From Pseudalkalibacillus hwajinpoensis (GTDB lineage: Bacteria > Bacillota > Bacilli > Bacillales > Guptibacillaceae), in NCBI RefSeq assembly GCF_039851965.1, contig NZ_CP156674.1, forward strand, positions 1,674,001 through 1,738,000: a stretch of 64,000 nt of DNA. The letters run 5' to 3'. Numbering within the stretch: the stretch's first letter is position 1; every line of letters begins with the position of its first letter. Shown one piece after another: positions 16,428 to 25,284 of the stretch. The translations under genes were made by a program, and so were the position numbers. The notes beneath the pieces are model-generated. The model was not told the origin of the DNA, made no database searches, and was given only the letters and a program-made list of their open reading frames with translations.

Positions 16428-17668
16428 TCCATACTCCCCCCATCTGACTCCAAAAGGTATGAAAGCAGCAGCTCTTCCGCTTCTTTTAAGAGTTCCTCAT
16501 AATCTTCCATTGGTTGAAGTGCTTTGCGGGCACGTCGGTGCTCATAGAGAGGCGCAAGTGTTTCTTTTACATCTTTTCCCTGGTAGTTATCAGACGTCAA
16601 CAGGATGTCCTGAACAAAGCCTCCCTGTTGTTTCAATTCCTGACGATCCCATGCCGGTTTTGATTTCAGTGTAATTTTATATGGCCAGACAAACTCGTTA
16701 TTATTAACGTCCCTATTAATTTGTAGCGCTTGTAGTAGATCATCGAGTTGCTCTTCCTGAAGAAGCTCTGTATGAAGGTGACTGATCCCGATCAATGCAA
16801 TTTCTACTAAATGCCCACCAAAAGCATAGCTTTCATGATCGAGAAGATCCTCACATGCTTGAAGAAGAGGCTGTATCGTTTCAAACTGGCCCAAATCAAT
16901 TTCAGGTCTGTGCCATGTTACATCGGAGGTTTGATAGAACGTCGTCGACGCTAAACCGTTACGAAGCGTTACAAGATAACAACCTTTTTCTCCTGTTTCT
17001 TTTCTATGAGCCCCCTGAATGTTGCCCGGATACAGAATCGGTGGTTCTTCGTTAAGGTGTGATCTTTGATGAATATGGCCAAGCGCCCAATAATCGAAAT
17101 CTTTTTCAACTAAATCCTGAATTGTAAATGGAGCGTAAGAAGAATGCTCTGTACGTCCTTCTAGATTGCCATGAAGCATGCCAATCTGGTAGTGCCCCTC
17201 GCCGCCTTTCTGATATTGTTCCGTCATCTTTTCATTAACGTGTCTTGTAGGATAACTAAAGCTATGTATATCTGCTACTCTTATACGGTTTCGGTAATAA
17301 GGAACAGCTTCTACCTTCGGCCCAAAAAAATAGCTACTATCAGGCCAAGTTAAGCTGATCCACTCTCCATCAAGTGCATCATGATTTCCATGTGAAAGGT
17401 AACTGTATATCCCCGCTTCATCAAGCCTCTGCAGTTGGTGTAAAAGAGTCATTTGGGCCTGGAGACTTCGATAGCTACTATCAAATAAATCACCTACGAA
17501 TAGAACGAAATCTACACGATTCGAAATAGCAAGATCGATTATCTTACTAAGCGAACGAAAAGCACTATCTCGTACAAATTCATGAATTGAGTTCGGTAGA
17601 CGATTTGCTCCTGAAAAAGGTCTATCTAAATGAAGATCCGCACAATGCACGAAGGACATTTCTGTCAT
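16424..17668 (-). CDS. yhaO: YhaO, SbcD/Mre11-like metallophosphoesterase
   Basis: A 414-residue DNA exonuclease-type phosphoesterase. The metal-binding motifs are HCADLHLD near the N-terminus, VGDLFDS, LSHGNHD and the later ALGHIHQ. A C-terminal region of about 170 residues would bind the coiled coil of YhaN. The ATG at 17668 follows AAGGAGTGAT; an earlier GTG at 17677 lies inside that site and is unlikely. It is the first gene of the minus-strand run yhaO-yhaN-cssR-cssS. Partner and function are inferred from the Mre11/SbcD family. Confidence 0.92.
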   Translation of the reverse strand: MTEMSFVHCADLHLDRPFSGANRLPNSIHEFVRDSAFRSLSKIIDLAISNRVDFVLFVGDLFDSSYRSLQAQMTLLHQLQRLDEAGIYSYLSHGNHDALDGEWISLTWPDSSYFFGPKVEAVPYYRNRIRVADIHSFSYPTRHVNEKMTEQYQKGGEGHYQIGMLHGNLEGRTEHSSYAPFTIQDLVEKDFDYWALGHIHQRSHLNEEPPILYPGNIQGAHRKETGEKGCYLVTLRNGLASTTFYQTSDVTWHRPEIDLGQFETIQPLLQACEDLLDHESYAFGGHLVEIALIGISHLHTELLQEEQLDDLLQALQINRDVNNNEFVWPYKITLKSKPAWDRQELKQQGGFVQDILLTSDNYQGKDVKETLAPLYEHRRARKALQPMEDYEELLKEAEELLLSYLLESDGGSME

Positions 17669-17810
17669 ACTTATCACTCCTTCTATTGCTCTCTTCCTAT
17701 TAGTTTACCATATTGATTAGAGCGCACGTTCGTATGTTATAAGATTAGTTTGCACCTTACTTCCCTCTCTCTTAGGTTCCTTCTTCCCCCGAAGAAATCC
17801 TTTGAATCCA

Positions 17811-17839
17811 AAAAGCACCCGGGGATTCCCCCCAGGTGG
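17811..17839 (-). terminator. Intrinsic terminator of yhaQP
   Basis: Minus-strand hairpin CACCTGGGG-GGAAT-CCCCGGGTG (one T-G wobble) followed by CTTTTT, just after the yhaP stop. Confidence 0.8.
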
Positions 17840-17852
17840 TCATCGTATTATG

Positions 17853-19100
17853 TTATTTTTTTGATAGCTTTAGTGCTTTACTTATATCTTTTAAGGAAGA
17901 GGATTTACCATACATTAGTACTCCTCCTCTGTAGACTTTTGCACCTAATATTCCGAATAAGACAATCGCTCCAATTAGCAGAGAAAGGCTTATTGCGATT
18001 TCCCAGAAAGGAACGGCCAGCATTCCAATTCGAAGAAACATCACTACCGGGGTGAAAAACGGAATATAGGATGCAATGGTAACGAATGGTGCAGAAGGAT
18101 TACCAAGGCCAAACATGGCAATAAAGAAAGCAATAATAATCAAGAACTGCACCGGCAATATTAACTGCTGCACTTCCTCTGCTCGACTTACCAGGGATCC
18201 TACCATAGCCAGAATCGTCGCATAAAGCAGATAACCCAGAATGAAGAAAACAATCGCATAAATGACAAGTGAAGGGGACAGATTGCTAAAATCAAGAAAT
18301 GATAGAAAACCGGTTTGTGTGACATTGTCATCATTACCCTGCATAAACAGATAGCCGCATAAAATAATGATACCGTACTGAGTTAATCCAAGGAGAGCAA
18401 CGCCAAGTATTTTTCCAAACATCTGTTTAACCGGAGAAACACTGGATATGAGAATCTCCATCACACGTGATGATTTCTCTGTTGCGACTTCCACCGCAAC
18501 CATGTTTCCATAGAAAATCACTGAAAAATAAATAACGAACAAAAGGATATACACGAAAACCCTCGCCTGAGCCAACTCATCTTCCGTTTTCGCACCTTCT
18601 TCAAGAGCGATTTTTTCAAACTGAACAGGTTGATCAATTTCGAGGAGCTGTTCGCTCGTTACTCCTGCTTTCTCAGCTGCAATTGAACTCTTAATCTGTT
18701 GAAGTGCAGCTTCTAGCACTTGAGGCGTCTGCTGTTCCGCTACGGTTTGTGCCTTATATGTGGCAACAGGTACTCCTGCGTTATTTTCTTCTAAAAATAA
18801 CAGGCTATCAAGTTCACCTTCTTCAACTGCCTGCAGTGCTTCATTTTCAGTTCCATCAAATGGTTCAAGAACGATTTCTGACTCCATCATTTTCAACTGA
18901 TTTTCAAGAAGTGGGTAATAATCATTCGCATCAACAACTCCGACCCTGTCAGCTTCGCTCGTATCAAATCGCTCAAAAATACCTGAAAGATTCGAAATCA
19001 GGAAAACCATAAGAATAGTCAGCGCAGTTGTAACAAGAAATGATTTCGACTTCAGTCGGTTAATGTATGTTTGAGAAAGCACAATGAAGAACTTATTCAT
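17853..19100 (-). CDS. yhaP: ABC transporter permease YhaP (NatB-like)
   Basis: A 415-residue ABC-2 type permease of the NatB family. TM1 at about residues 23-44 is followed by a large extracytoplasmic domain (about 45-190) and then five or six closely spaced helices; the loop VAVEVATEKSSRVMEILISSV is the typical ABC-2 coupling motif. With YhaQ it should form an efflux pump; sodium is the NatAB substrate, but for YhaPQ the substrate is unknown. The ATG at 19100 lies inside the end of yhaQ, after GTAGGTG. The gene is followed by a strong terminator. Confidence 0.88.
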   Translation of the reverse strand: MNKFFIVLSQTYINRLKSKSFLVTTALTILMVFLISNLSGIFERFDTSEADRVGVVDANDYYPLLENQLKMMESEIVLEPFDGTENEALQAVEEGELDSLLFLEENNAGVPVATYKAQTVAEQQTPQVLEAALQQIKSSIAAEKAGVTSEQLLEIDQPVQFEKIALEEGAKTEDELAQARVFVYILLFVIYFSVIFYGNMVAVEVATEKSSRVMEILISSVSPVKQMFGKILGVALLGLTQYGIIILCGYLFMQGNDDNVTQTGFLSFLDFSNLSPSLVIYAIVFFILGYLLYATILAMVGSLVSRAEEVQQLILPVQFLIIIAFFIAMFGLGNPSAPFVTIASYIPFFTPVVMFLRIGMLAVPFWEIAISLSLLIGAIVLFGILGAKVYRGGVLMYGKSSSLKDISKALKLSKK

Positions 19101-19989
19101 ATGCTGCACCTACTTTCTCAATGAAAATATCATTCAGTGATGGTTCCTCGAGCTCAAATCTTCGAACAAATCCGCGCTGAATGAGCTGGTATAAAATGTC
19201 CTGAGAAACTTGCTCATTCTCAATTTGAACCGTAGTAAAATTCATTCCTTCTTTCACATGATGAACGCCACTTAATTGTTCAAGAAAAGTAAGATTAAAA
19301 TCAGCGTCTATTAATATATTCTTCCTCCCATAAGAACGCTTGATTTCTTTTAAATTTCCCGATACTACAGGCTTACCTTTATGTAAAATACACAAATGTT
19401 CACAAAGCTCTTCGACGTGCTCCATCCGGTGACTGGAAAAAAGAATCGTTGTCCCGGAGGTTTTAAGCTCAAGAACTGCCTTCTTCAACAATTCCACATT
19501 TACAGGATCGAGACCGCTGAATGGTTCATCAAGGATAAGCAATTCAGGTTTATGAATGACAGCTGCAATAAACTGGATTTTTTGTTGATTCCCTTTCGAA
19601 AGCTCTTCTACTTTCTTATCGCTGTATTCTGGAACATTAAATCGCTCGAGCCATAAACTGACTTCCTTCTCAATCTCAAATTTCTTCATTCCACGAAGCT
19701 TACCAAGGTAGATGAGCTGTTCTTTCACTTTCATTTTTGGATAGAGTCCTCTCTCCTCGGGCAAATAGCCGATCAAATGACTTGAATCATAAGAAATCGA
19801 TTCATTCTTCCAGGTAATCGTCCCTTCTGTTTGATCAATTAAGCGTAAAAGCATTCGAAATGTCGTCGTCTTACCCGCACCATTTCCCCCAAGTAAACCA
19901 AAAATTTCATTTTGCGGTATCGATAAACTCAACCCATTTACTGCCGTAAAAGCTCCAAATCGTTTCGTTACCTCTTTAAACTGAAGCAT
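19093..19989 (-). CDS. yhaQ: ABC transporter ATP-binding protein YhaQ (NatA-like)
   Basis: A 298-residue ABC ATPase: Walker A GGNGAGKT at about 34-41, Q-loop YLPEERGLYPKM, signature ELSKGNQQKIQF, Walker B LLILDEPFSGLDPVN and switch FSSHRMEHVEEL. The C-terminal 80 residues match NatA-type ATPases. GGAGGAAG precedes the ATG. The 3' end overlaps the permease gene yhaP by 8 nt, so the two subunits are translationally coupled. Substrate not determined by sequence. Confidence 0.9.
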   Translation of the reverse strand: MLQFKEVTKRFGAFTAVNGLSLSIPQNEIFGLLGGNGAGKTTTFRMLLRLIDQTEGTITWKNESISYDSSHLIGYLPEERGLYPKMKVKEQLIYLGKLRGMKKFEIEKEVSLWLERFNVPEYSDKKVEELSKGNQQKIQFIAAVIHKPELLILDEPFSGLDPVNVELLKKAVLELKTSGTTILFSSHRMEHVEELCEHLCILHKGKPVVSGNLKEIKRSYGRKNILIDADFNLTFLEQLSGVHHVKEGMNFTTVQIENEQVSQDILYQLIQRGFVRRFELEEPSLNDIFIEKVGAAYE

Positions 19990-20136
19990 AACTTCCTCCT
20001 ATAACTAAACATTAATAGCCGCAACTCTTTCCTTAAATAGTATAACGATTCCCAAGCTCAAAAGATTCATTTATTCAGAAAAAAGTGACACCAAAAACCC
20101 AAATCGTTAAAATAGAAACTAGCAGGAGGGATAACA

Positions 20137-20322
20137 ATGGAAAAATATATTATCACAGCATTCGAAAAGAACGGAACCAACGTCCTCGACGAAACCTTCG
20201 AAGCACAGGACGACAAAGACGCCAAAAAAATCGGCCAGGAACTACTAAAAGAAAAAGGACTCGAAAAACACTCAGCAAGAGTAGTCTCATCACAAGGAAA
20301 ACTAATTGTATTTCAAAGATGA
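20137..20322 (+). CDS. yhzD: YhzD family protein
   Basis: A 61-residue soluble protein matching B. subtilis YhzD, of the same length. It begins MEKYIITAFEKNG and ends SSQGKLIVFQR. AGGAGGGA lies 7 nt before the ATG. It has no membrane segment or known motif, and the role is unknown. It lies alone between yhaQ (divergent) and an aldehyde dehydrogenase gene (convergent). Confidence 0.8.
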   Translation: MEKYIITAFEKNGTNVLDETFEAQDDKDAKKIGQELLKEKGLEKHSARVVSSQGKLIVFQR

Positions 20323-20388
20323 AAAGCGGAGCGGGCTTGTTTAAATCCGCAGGATGTTGGAGCCCGTGAAGATGAGACGCTTTTTGTC
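20322..20388 (+). repeat. Structured repeat-like hairpin downstream of yhzD
   Basis: The sequence begins GAAAAGCGGAGCGGG and returns as AGCCCGT-(N)10-CGCTTTTT, so AAAAGCG pairs with CGCTTTT and GCGGGCT with AGCCCGT. The GAAAAGCGGA opening is shared with the repeats at 35345-35715 and 55430-55626. It could also act as the terminator of yhzD. Confidence 0.5.
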
Positions 20389-20438
20389 AACTGAATGGAT
20401 GAAGTAACCAAGAGCTATTCGCTATTCTACACCAAAAC

Positions 20439-20470
20439 AAACCGCCTGCCCCGATTCGGGTAGGCGGTTT
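20439..20470. terminator. Bidirectional intrinsic terminator
   Basis: AAACCGCCTGCCC-CGATTC-GGGTAGGCGGTTT, nearly perfect, between yhzD and the aldehyde dehydrogenase gene. Confidence 0.85.
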
Positions 20471-20478
20471 CTAATTCT

Positions 20479-21960
20479 TTATTTCAAGTTAATCCAGACG
20501 CTCTTCACTTCTGTATAGTTATTCAGTGCGTAAGACCCCATTTCTCTTCCCATTCCAGACTGCTTGTACCCACCGAAAGGAGAAGCTGCATCAAAGGCAT
20601 TGTAGCAGTTTACCCAGACAGTACCAGCTTTTAATTTATTAGCTACATAGTGCGCTGACTTCAGATTTTCTGTCCAGAGCCCAGCTGCAAGGCCATAGTT
20701 CGAATCATTAGCACGTTCAATTACTTCATCCAGATCTTCGAAAGGCATTGCTGCTACAACCGGACCAAAGATTTCCTCTTTCGCAATTGTCATTTTGTCA
20801 TCCACGTCAGAGAAAATGGTTGGCTGAACATAATACCCTTTATCATATGGAACCTGTCCGCCGGTTAGTAATTCAGCACCCTCATCCTGTCCTTTTGAAA
20901 TGTAATTCATGACGCGCTGATGCTGCTCTGCAGATACTAGCGGTCCCATCTCTGTATCTGGATCAAGACCAGATCCCTGCTTAATCTTCTGACTATGGCT
21001 GACAAGATCAGCCATCACATTGTCATAAGCTTTTTTCTGAACAAACAATCTTGAACCAGCACAGCACACCTGACCCTGGTTAAACATAATTCCGCTCAAA
21101 GCGCCAGGTACAGCTTTTGTCATATCCGCATCAGGTAAAATAATGTTTGGAGACTTCCCACCAAGCTCAAGGGTTACCCGCTTCAGATCATTGGAAGCCT
21201 GACTCATTATATATTTACCAACCTCCGTGGATCCAGTAAATGCAATTTTATCCACATTTGGATGCTTTACAAGTGCATCACCTGCAGTTTCACCATAACC
21301 TGGAACGACGTTCACAACGCCTTCTGGAAAACCTGCTTCTTCCATTAGCTGTGCAAGATAAAGTGCTGATAGTGGCGTTTGTTCAGCTGGCTTCAACACA
21401 ACTGTACACCCTGTCGCAAGGGCTGCTCCCAGTTTCCATGCAGCCATCAGTAGTGGGAAATTCCACGGAATAATTTGCCCAACAACTCCGAGCGCTTCAT
21501 GGCGAGTATAGTTAAAAAACGGACCATTTACAGGAATGGTTTGTCCCATAATTTTTGTAGACCATCCTGCATAGTAGCGAAAATGTTCGATTGCAAGTGG
21601 TACGTCAGCATTCTGTGTCTCGCGAATCGGCTTACCATTATCCAGCGTATCTAACATAGCTAGCTCTTCTTTGTTCTCTTCCATTAAATCTGCAAGTTTA
21701 TAAATTAAGCGACTTCTTGCAGAAGCAGACATTTTCGACCATGGACCACTGTCGAATGCTTTTCGAGCTGCCATTACAGCTTCATCAATATCATCCTTCA
21801 TTGCTTCACTAACTGTTGCCAGTACTTCACCAGTTGAGGGGTTAAGGGTATCAAATGTTCTTCCTGATAGAGAATCCTTCCATTGTCCATTAATGTAAAG
21901 TTGTTTCGTTCCTTTTAGAAATTCAGCTACCTTCGGATTCAAGTCGAGAATTTTTTGCAT
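20479..21960 (-). CDS. dhaS: Aldehyde dehydrogenase family protein (DhaS-like)
   Basis: A 493-residue NAD(P)-dependent aldehyde dehydrogenase. The cofactor site GFTGSTEVGK-like stretch (FTGSTEVGK, residues 241-249), general base Glu265 in LELGGKSPN and catalytic Cys299 in FNQGQVCCAGSR are all present, as is PWNFPLLMAAWK. Length and the C-terminal GGYKQSGMGREMG agree with B. subtilis DhaS (about 495 aa). The ATG at 21960 follows GGAGGG by 9 nt; the longer frame to 21993 has no such site. Substrate preference cannot be read from the sequence. It is a single-gene unit. Confidence 0.9.
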   Translation of the reverse strand: MQKILDLNPKVAEFLKGTKQLYINGQWKDSLSGRTFDTLNPSTGEVLATVSEAMKDDIDEAVMAARKAFDSGPWSKMSASARSRLIYKLADLMEENKEELAMLDTLDNGKPIRETQNADVPLAIEHFRYYAGWSTKIMGQTIPVNGPFFNYTRHEALGVVGQIIPWNFPLLMAAWKLGAALATGCTVVLKPAEQTPLSALYLAQLMEEAGFPEGVVNVVPGYGETAGDALVKHPNVDKIAFTGSTEVGKYIMSQASNDLKRVTLELGGKSPNIILPDADMTKAVPGALSGIMFNQGQVCCAGSRLFVQKKAYDNVMADLVSHSQKIKQGSGLDPDTEMGPLVSAEQHQRVMNYISKGQDEGAELLTGGQVPYDKGYYVQPTIFSDVDDKMTIAKEEIFGPVVAAMPFEDLDEVIERANDSNYGLAAGLWTENLKSAHYVANKLKAGTVWVNCYNAFDAASPFGGYKQSGMGREMGSYALNNYTEVKSVWINLK

Positions 21961-22127
21961 ACGATCGATCCCTCCAGAATTCAAAATTATCAAACATTAT
22001 ACATATTAGCTGTTTTTTCGTGAAAGCCTTTTCATTTTGATTAAAATGTGCCAAAAGTCACAGAAAAACGCCCTCTTTCCCCATTTAAATGTCAGGGATC
22101 GAGAGAGCGTTAACGAATTTTCCCGTT

Positions 22128-22979
22128 TTACTTTTTAAGCTGGAGACGCATCTGTCTACGAAATACTTCCTTTACCGTATAAGATACACCTTGCTGATCA
22201 TTGGACCTTGTCACCCAATCAGCAAGGCGCTTTAATTCATAAGGGGCATTGCCCATCGCTACCCCTAGCCCTGCCTGCCGGATCATCTCTGCATCACAAT
22301 CCGCATCGCCGATTACAACCATTTCCTCTACAGATATTCCTAGTTTTTCGCCTATAATGCGAAGACCTTTTGCTTTAGATACCTCTTTAGGAATGATACC
22401 GAAGTTACATTTTGTCGAACGGACAACAGAAATGGATGGAATACGCTCTTCAAGAAGGAGTCTTGCTTCTTGTCGTTCTTTCTCATTAAAGAAATGAGCA
22501 TCAATTTTTGGTGGAGAAAGATCTTTTTTCTCAAGATATTCACTTAGCGTTTCTACAAAATTCACCGGATAAAATAATGGATCTCCTACACCAAGCGTCA
22601 TCTTCGCTGATAAATAATGATTATGTTTCACGCGATTGCCCACAGCTAGCTTCTCATGAATAATTCTAATATGACAATCGAATTCCTCAAGGATCTGGAC
22701 AATTTCGTTCACATCGCTGCTCGAGATTCGTTCCTCGTATACAGGCTTCTGCACCTCTTTAGCAATAAAAGCCCCGCTGTGCGTAATCAAAATGGCATCA
22801 TCAAGCTTCACAGCTTTTGCAATCTTTTTAGCAGAAGCGAAATTTCGACTGGTTGTCAGGGTCACATAAACGCCTTTTTCCCTTACATAACTAATAGCTT
22901 CCTTTGTTTCTTTATCAATTTTGTGATTAGACCTTAGTAACGTTCCATCGATATCTAATGCCAGAAGTTGATATACCAT
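22128..22979 (-). CDS. yhaX: HAD-superfamily phosphatase, Cof type (YhaX-like)
   Basis: A 283-residue HAD hydrolase of subfamily IIB. Motif I LDIDGTLLRS near the N-terminus, motif II TTSRNF, motif III Lys in KAKGLRI and motif IV VVIGDADCDAEM are intact, so it should be an active sugar-phosphate or cofactor phosphatase. Length is close to B. subtilis YhaX (about 288 aa), which is linked to sporulation and lies in the same region. AAGGGGAG precedes the ATG. The natural substrate is unknown. Confidence 0.82.
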   Translation of the reverse strand: MVYQLLALDIDGTLLRSNHKIDKETKEAISYVREKGVYVTLTTSRNFASAKKIAKAVKLDDAILITHSGAFIAKEVQKPVYEERISSSDVNEIVQILEEFDCHIRIIHEKLAVGNRVKHNHYLSAKMTLGVGDPLFYPVNFVETLSEYLEKKDLSPPKIDAHFFNEKERQEARLLLEERIPSISVVRSTKCNFGIIPKEVSKAKGLRIIGEKLGISVEEMVVIGDADCDAEMIRQAGLGVAMGNAPYELKRLADWVTRSNDQQGVSYTVKEVFRRQMRLQLKK

Positions 22980-23176
22980 TCGGATCTCCCCTTAGCTAAA
23001 AGTAGTCCTCCTGTCACTTATCCTTATGACACGTCATTCTTGTCTTATCACAGAAAATTGCTTTAGGTGGCTTAGTCTAAAAATTAGTGGTTTAGAATTG
23101 TTAAGCTGTGGGAAGTTTTAATACGAAACCAATTATATTACAAATGTATTACAATAAAAGAAAGGGGTAGACGGGT

Positions 23177-23398
23177 ATGACGAAAGGGAAAGAGAGAATT
23201 CGATTTGACTGTGTTGGAACGTTAAGTGAACCTCACATTTACAAATGTTCAGTATGTGATCATGAATTTAGAGGGGAAATTGGTGTAACCGAAGAAAGAG
23301 AACATCAGCTTCACTGCCCACAATGCGAAGTGGCAGAACGAATTACTAATCATCCAAAGAAGTTTGAAGTCGTAGGCGTTATCGAAAATGCTTCATAG
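23177..23398 (+). CDS. Small zinc-ribbon-like protein, unknown
   Basis: A 73-residue protein with two CxxC knuckles (YKCSVCDHEF at about 23-32 and LHCPQCEVAE at about 46-55), forming one likely zinc ribbon. The surrounding beta-rich sequence has no other known domain. AAAGGGGTAG precedes the ATG at a workable distance. I do not recognise the family; a nucleic-acid or protein-binding role would be a guess. It is followed by an unusually long perfect hairpin. Confidence 0.6.
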   Translation: MTKGKERIRFDCVGTLSEPHIYKCSVCDHEFRGEIGVTEEREHQLHCPQCEVAERITNHPKKFEVVGVIENAS

Positions 23399-23437
23399 TT
23401 TATTGCACTTATCCTTCATTTAAATCATTTTTGAACG

Positions 23438-23489
23438 ATATTTAGCTCATTCGAGTGAAAACGAAGTTTCACTCGAATGAGCTAAATAT
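23438..23489. repeat. Perfect 23-bp stem hairpin
   Basis: Positions 23438-23460 are an exact reverse complement of 23467-23489, with a 6-nt loop (ACGAAG) and no mismatch. There is no U-run on either side, so it is not a classic intrinsic terminator; a separate terminator follows at 23507. It lies between two convergent genes. Confidence 0.8.
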
Positions 23490-23506
23490 TAGGACTAAAT
23501 TATAAT

Positions 23507-23545
23507 AAAAAGAACGCTCACCAGAAATGGCGAGCGTTCTTTTTA
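23507..23545. terminator. Bidirectional intrinsic terminator
   Basis: AAAAAGAACGCTC-loop-GAGCGTTCTTTTT serving yheA on the minus strand and probably the zinc-ribbon gene on the plus strand. Confidence 0.85.
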
Positions 23546-23552
23546 AATGATT

Positions 23553-23921
23553 TTACTGCTGAATGTCTTCTTCAGGACTACCGTAAAGATCTTCTAGAGG
23601 TTTCGTTACAATTTTGTTGATATCCTGAATAACTTGGCTCATACGCTGCTCTTGCTGCATTAACTGAGAAATTACTTCATGCTGTTGCACAAGTTCAACC
23701 TGTTGCTGTGCTTTCTGAGCTTCTTCTTCTGAGATCTGTTGACCACTCATTTGCTTTTGTTGAAGCTCCATTTGCATGTTACGGAAGTTATCAAATAGTT
23801 TCTTAGATACTTCATCCTGATTTACTTGATCGTATAACTCTTTTAATTTCGTATAGTCCTCATGGTCACGCATTGCGCTTTCTAATTCATATGCTACGTC
23901 ATAAAGATTTTTCTCTGCCAT
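23553..23921 (-). CDS. yheA: YlbF/YmcA family protein YheA
   Basis: A 122-residue all-helical cytosolic protein of the YlbF/YmcA family. It has the family opening NLYDVAYELESAMRDHEDY and a Gln-rich helix QQKMSGQQISEEEAQKAQQQVE, ending MSQVIQDINKIVTKPLEDLYG. Relatives YlbF and YmcA, with YaaT, modulate RNase Y; YheA itself is uncharacterised. AGGAGGT lies before the ATG. It is just downstream of yheB and probably its own unit, as in B. subtilis. Confidence 0.88.
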   Translation of the reverse strand: MAEKNLYDVAYELESAMRDHEDYTKLKELYDQVNQDEVSKKLFDNFRNMQMELQQKQMSGQQISEEEAQKAQQQVELVQQHEVISQLMQQEQRMSQVIQDINKIVTKPLEDLYGSPEEDIQQ

Positions 23922-24005
23922 TGTATCTACCTCCTAAGAAAATGAGGATTATTTCGCTCTCATAACCCTTTTACTTCCCCACTATAACAAAGACTGAGAT
24001 GAAAT

Positions 24006-25151
24006 TCATCCAATAAGGGTAATGATGACTCCCTGAATGAGTCCAATCACCCCACCAAGAACGGCTCCAAGATACGTAATCATCTTAAATTCCCTTCTTG
24101 AAATAGACAAGACCATCTCCTCTAAACGGCCTACTGAGAAGGTTTCAACCTGACCTTTTACAACTTCTGCAAGATGCAATTGTTCCATAAGCGGTTGAAG
24201 ATTATTACTTAAATATTTTCCAGCAGCATCTACAATGCGTGGTACGATATCTTCAATAATCCGCTCTTTATATGGCGCTACAGCTTCCGACAAAGGTAGT
24301 TTCATCATACGATCAATTGGAAGCTCATTTACGATTATTACCGTAACTTCATTCACCATTTTGTTTGAATTAAATTTATCCTCAAACGTTTCGATCTTTG
24401 TTTCCTTCAGGTCATCCCATTGCTTTTGTAGCATTGTAATGATGACATTCTGAATGTCATTTTGCTTGAGAAGCCTTAGTAATTCTGGCTGTACTTTATC
24501 GACAAGTCGCGTATTTGTAAAGAACATATTAATCATGCTCCCGAGTGTACCGCGATCTGCAAGATAGCGGTCAATCATCACGGCCAGCTTCTGTTTTCCT
24601 TCTGTTGAAGCAATATACTCGCTTATTTTAGTTAGGATAAGCTCTGAAAAAGGTTCAATGGCTTCATCGATCCTCGCTTGCATCTTCTCTGGAATGATTT
24701 CCTCAAGCTCTTTATGCTTTAGCTCCTCGAGCCTTGTTTCAAGTATACCGCTAATATAAGAGGAAGCTTTCCTTTTCATTTCTACTGCAGGGTTCTCTAG
24801 ATGAAGTCCTTTTTTCAGTAGCTCCTCAATAGACTCGTCCGATTCAAGGATATGAAGGACTTCCTTCTGAGAGTATTCGATCATTGTACGTTTAAAAACA
24901 GGATCATGCATTTTCTGCTGAATTCCTTCAGCTGTTAGAAGGTGCTCAACAACCATCTTCCCAAGCTGAACAGCCAATTCATCTCTCCGCTTTGGAATTA
25001 GACCGGGGGTAAAGGGAATCTTCCACTTTCCGATATACCGAGCTTCATATGGCCTGAACAGCATTTTAATTGCCAATGAATTCGTAAACCCACCTATAAC
25101 AGCGCCAATCACTATCATAAATAGAATTGTTATCAGTATAGACGACATCAT
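24006..25151 (-). CDS. yheB: DUF445 family membrane protein YheB
   Basis: A 381-residue DUF445 protein: an N-terminal helix (about 3-25) followed by NSLAIKMLFRPYEARYIGKWKIPFTPGLIPKRRDEL, the family hallmark; a long helical cytosolic or extracytoplasmic middle; and a C-terminal hydrophobic hairpin KMITYLGAVLGGVIGLIQGVIITLIG. B. subtilis YheB has the same length and position. Function unknown; DUF445 proteins are often envelope-associated. AAAGGTTGAG precedes two adjacent ATGs, so the start may be one codon later. Confidence 0.88.
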   Translation of the reverse strand: MMSSILITILFMIVIGAVIGGFTNSLAIKMLFRPYEARYIGKWKIPFTPGLIPKRRDELAVQLGKMVVEHLLTAEGIQQKMHDPVFKRTMIEYSQKEVLHILESDESIEELLKKGLHLENPAVEMKRKASSYISGILETRLEELKHKELEEIIPEKMQARIDEAIEPFSELILTKISEYIASTEGKQKLAVMIDRYLADRGTLGSMINMFFTNTRLVDKVQPELLRLLKQNDIQNVIITMLQKQWDDLKETKIETFEDKFNSNKMVNEVTVIIVNELPIDRMMKLPLSEAVAPYKERIIEDIVPRIVDAAGKYLSNNLQPLMEQLHLAEVVKGQVETFSVGRLEEMVLSISRREFKMITYLGAVLGGVIGLIQGVIITLIG

Positions 25152-25284
25152 ATCTCAACCTTTCTACCAAACATAAACACGTTCACATAGTAAACTCCAT
25201 CTTCATAGTATACGATATCCGCTATTGCCTATCCAGTTATAGGAAAGCAAAAAATCAGAAAAACAAGTTGAACGAGGGTCAGGA

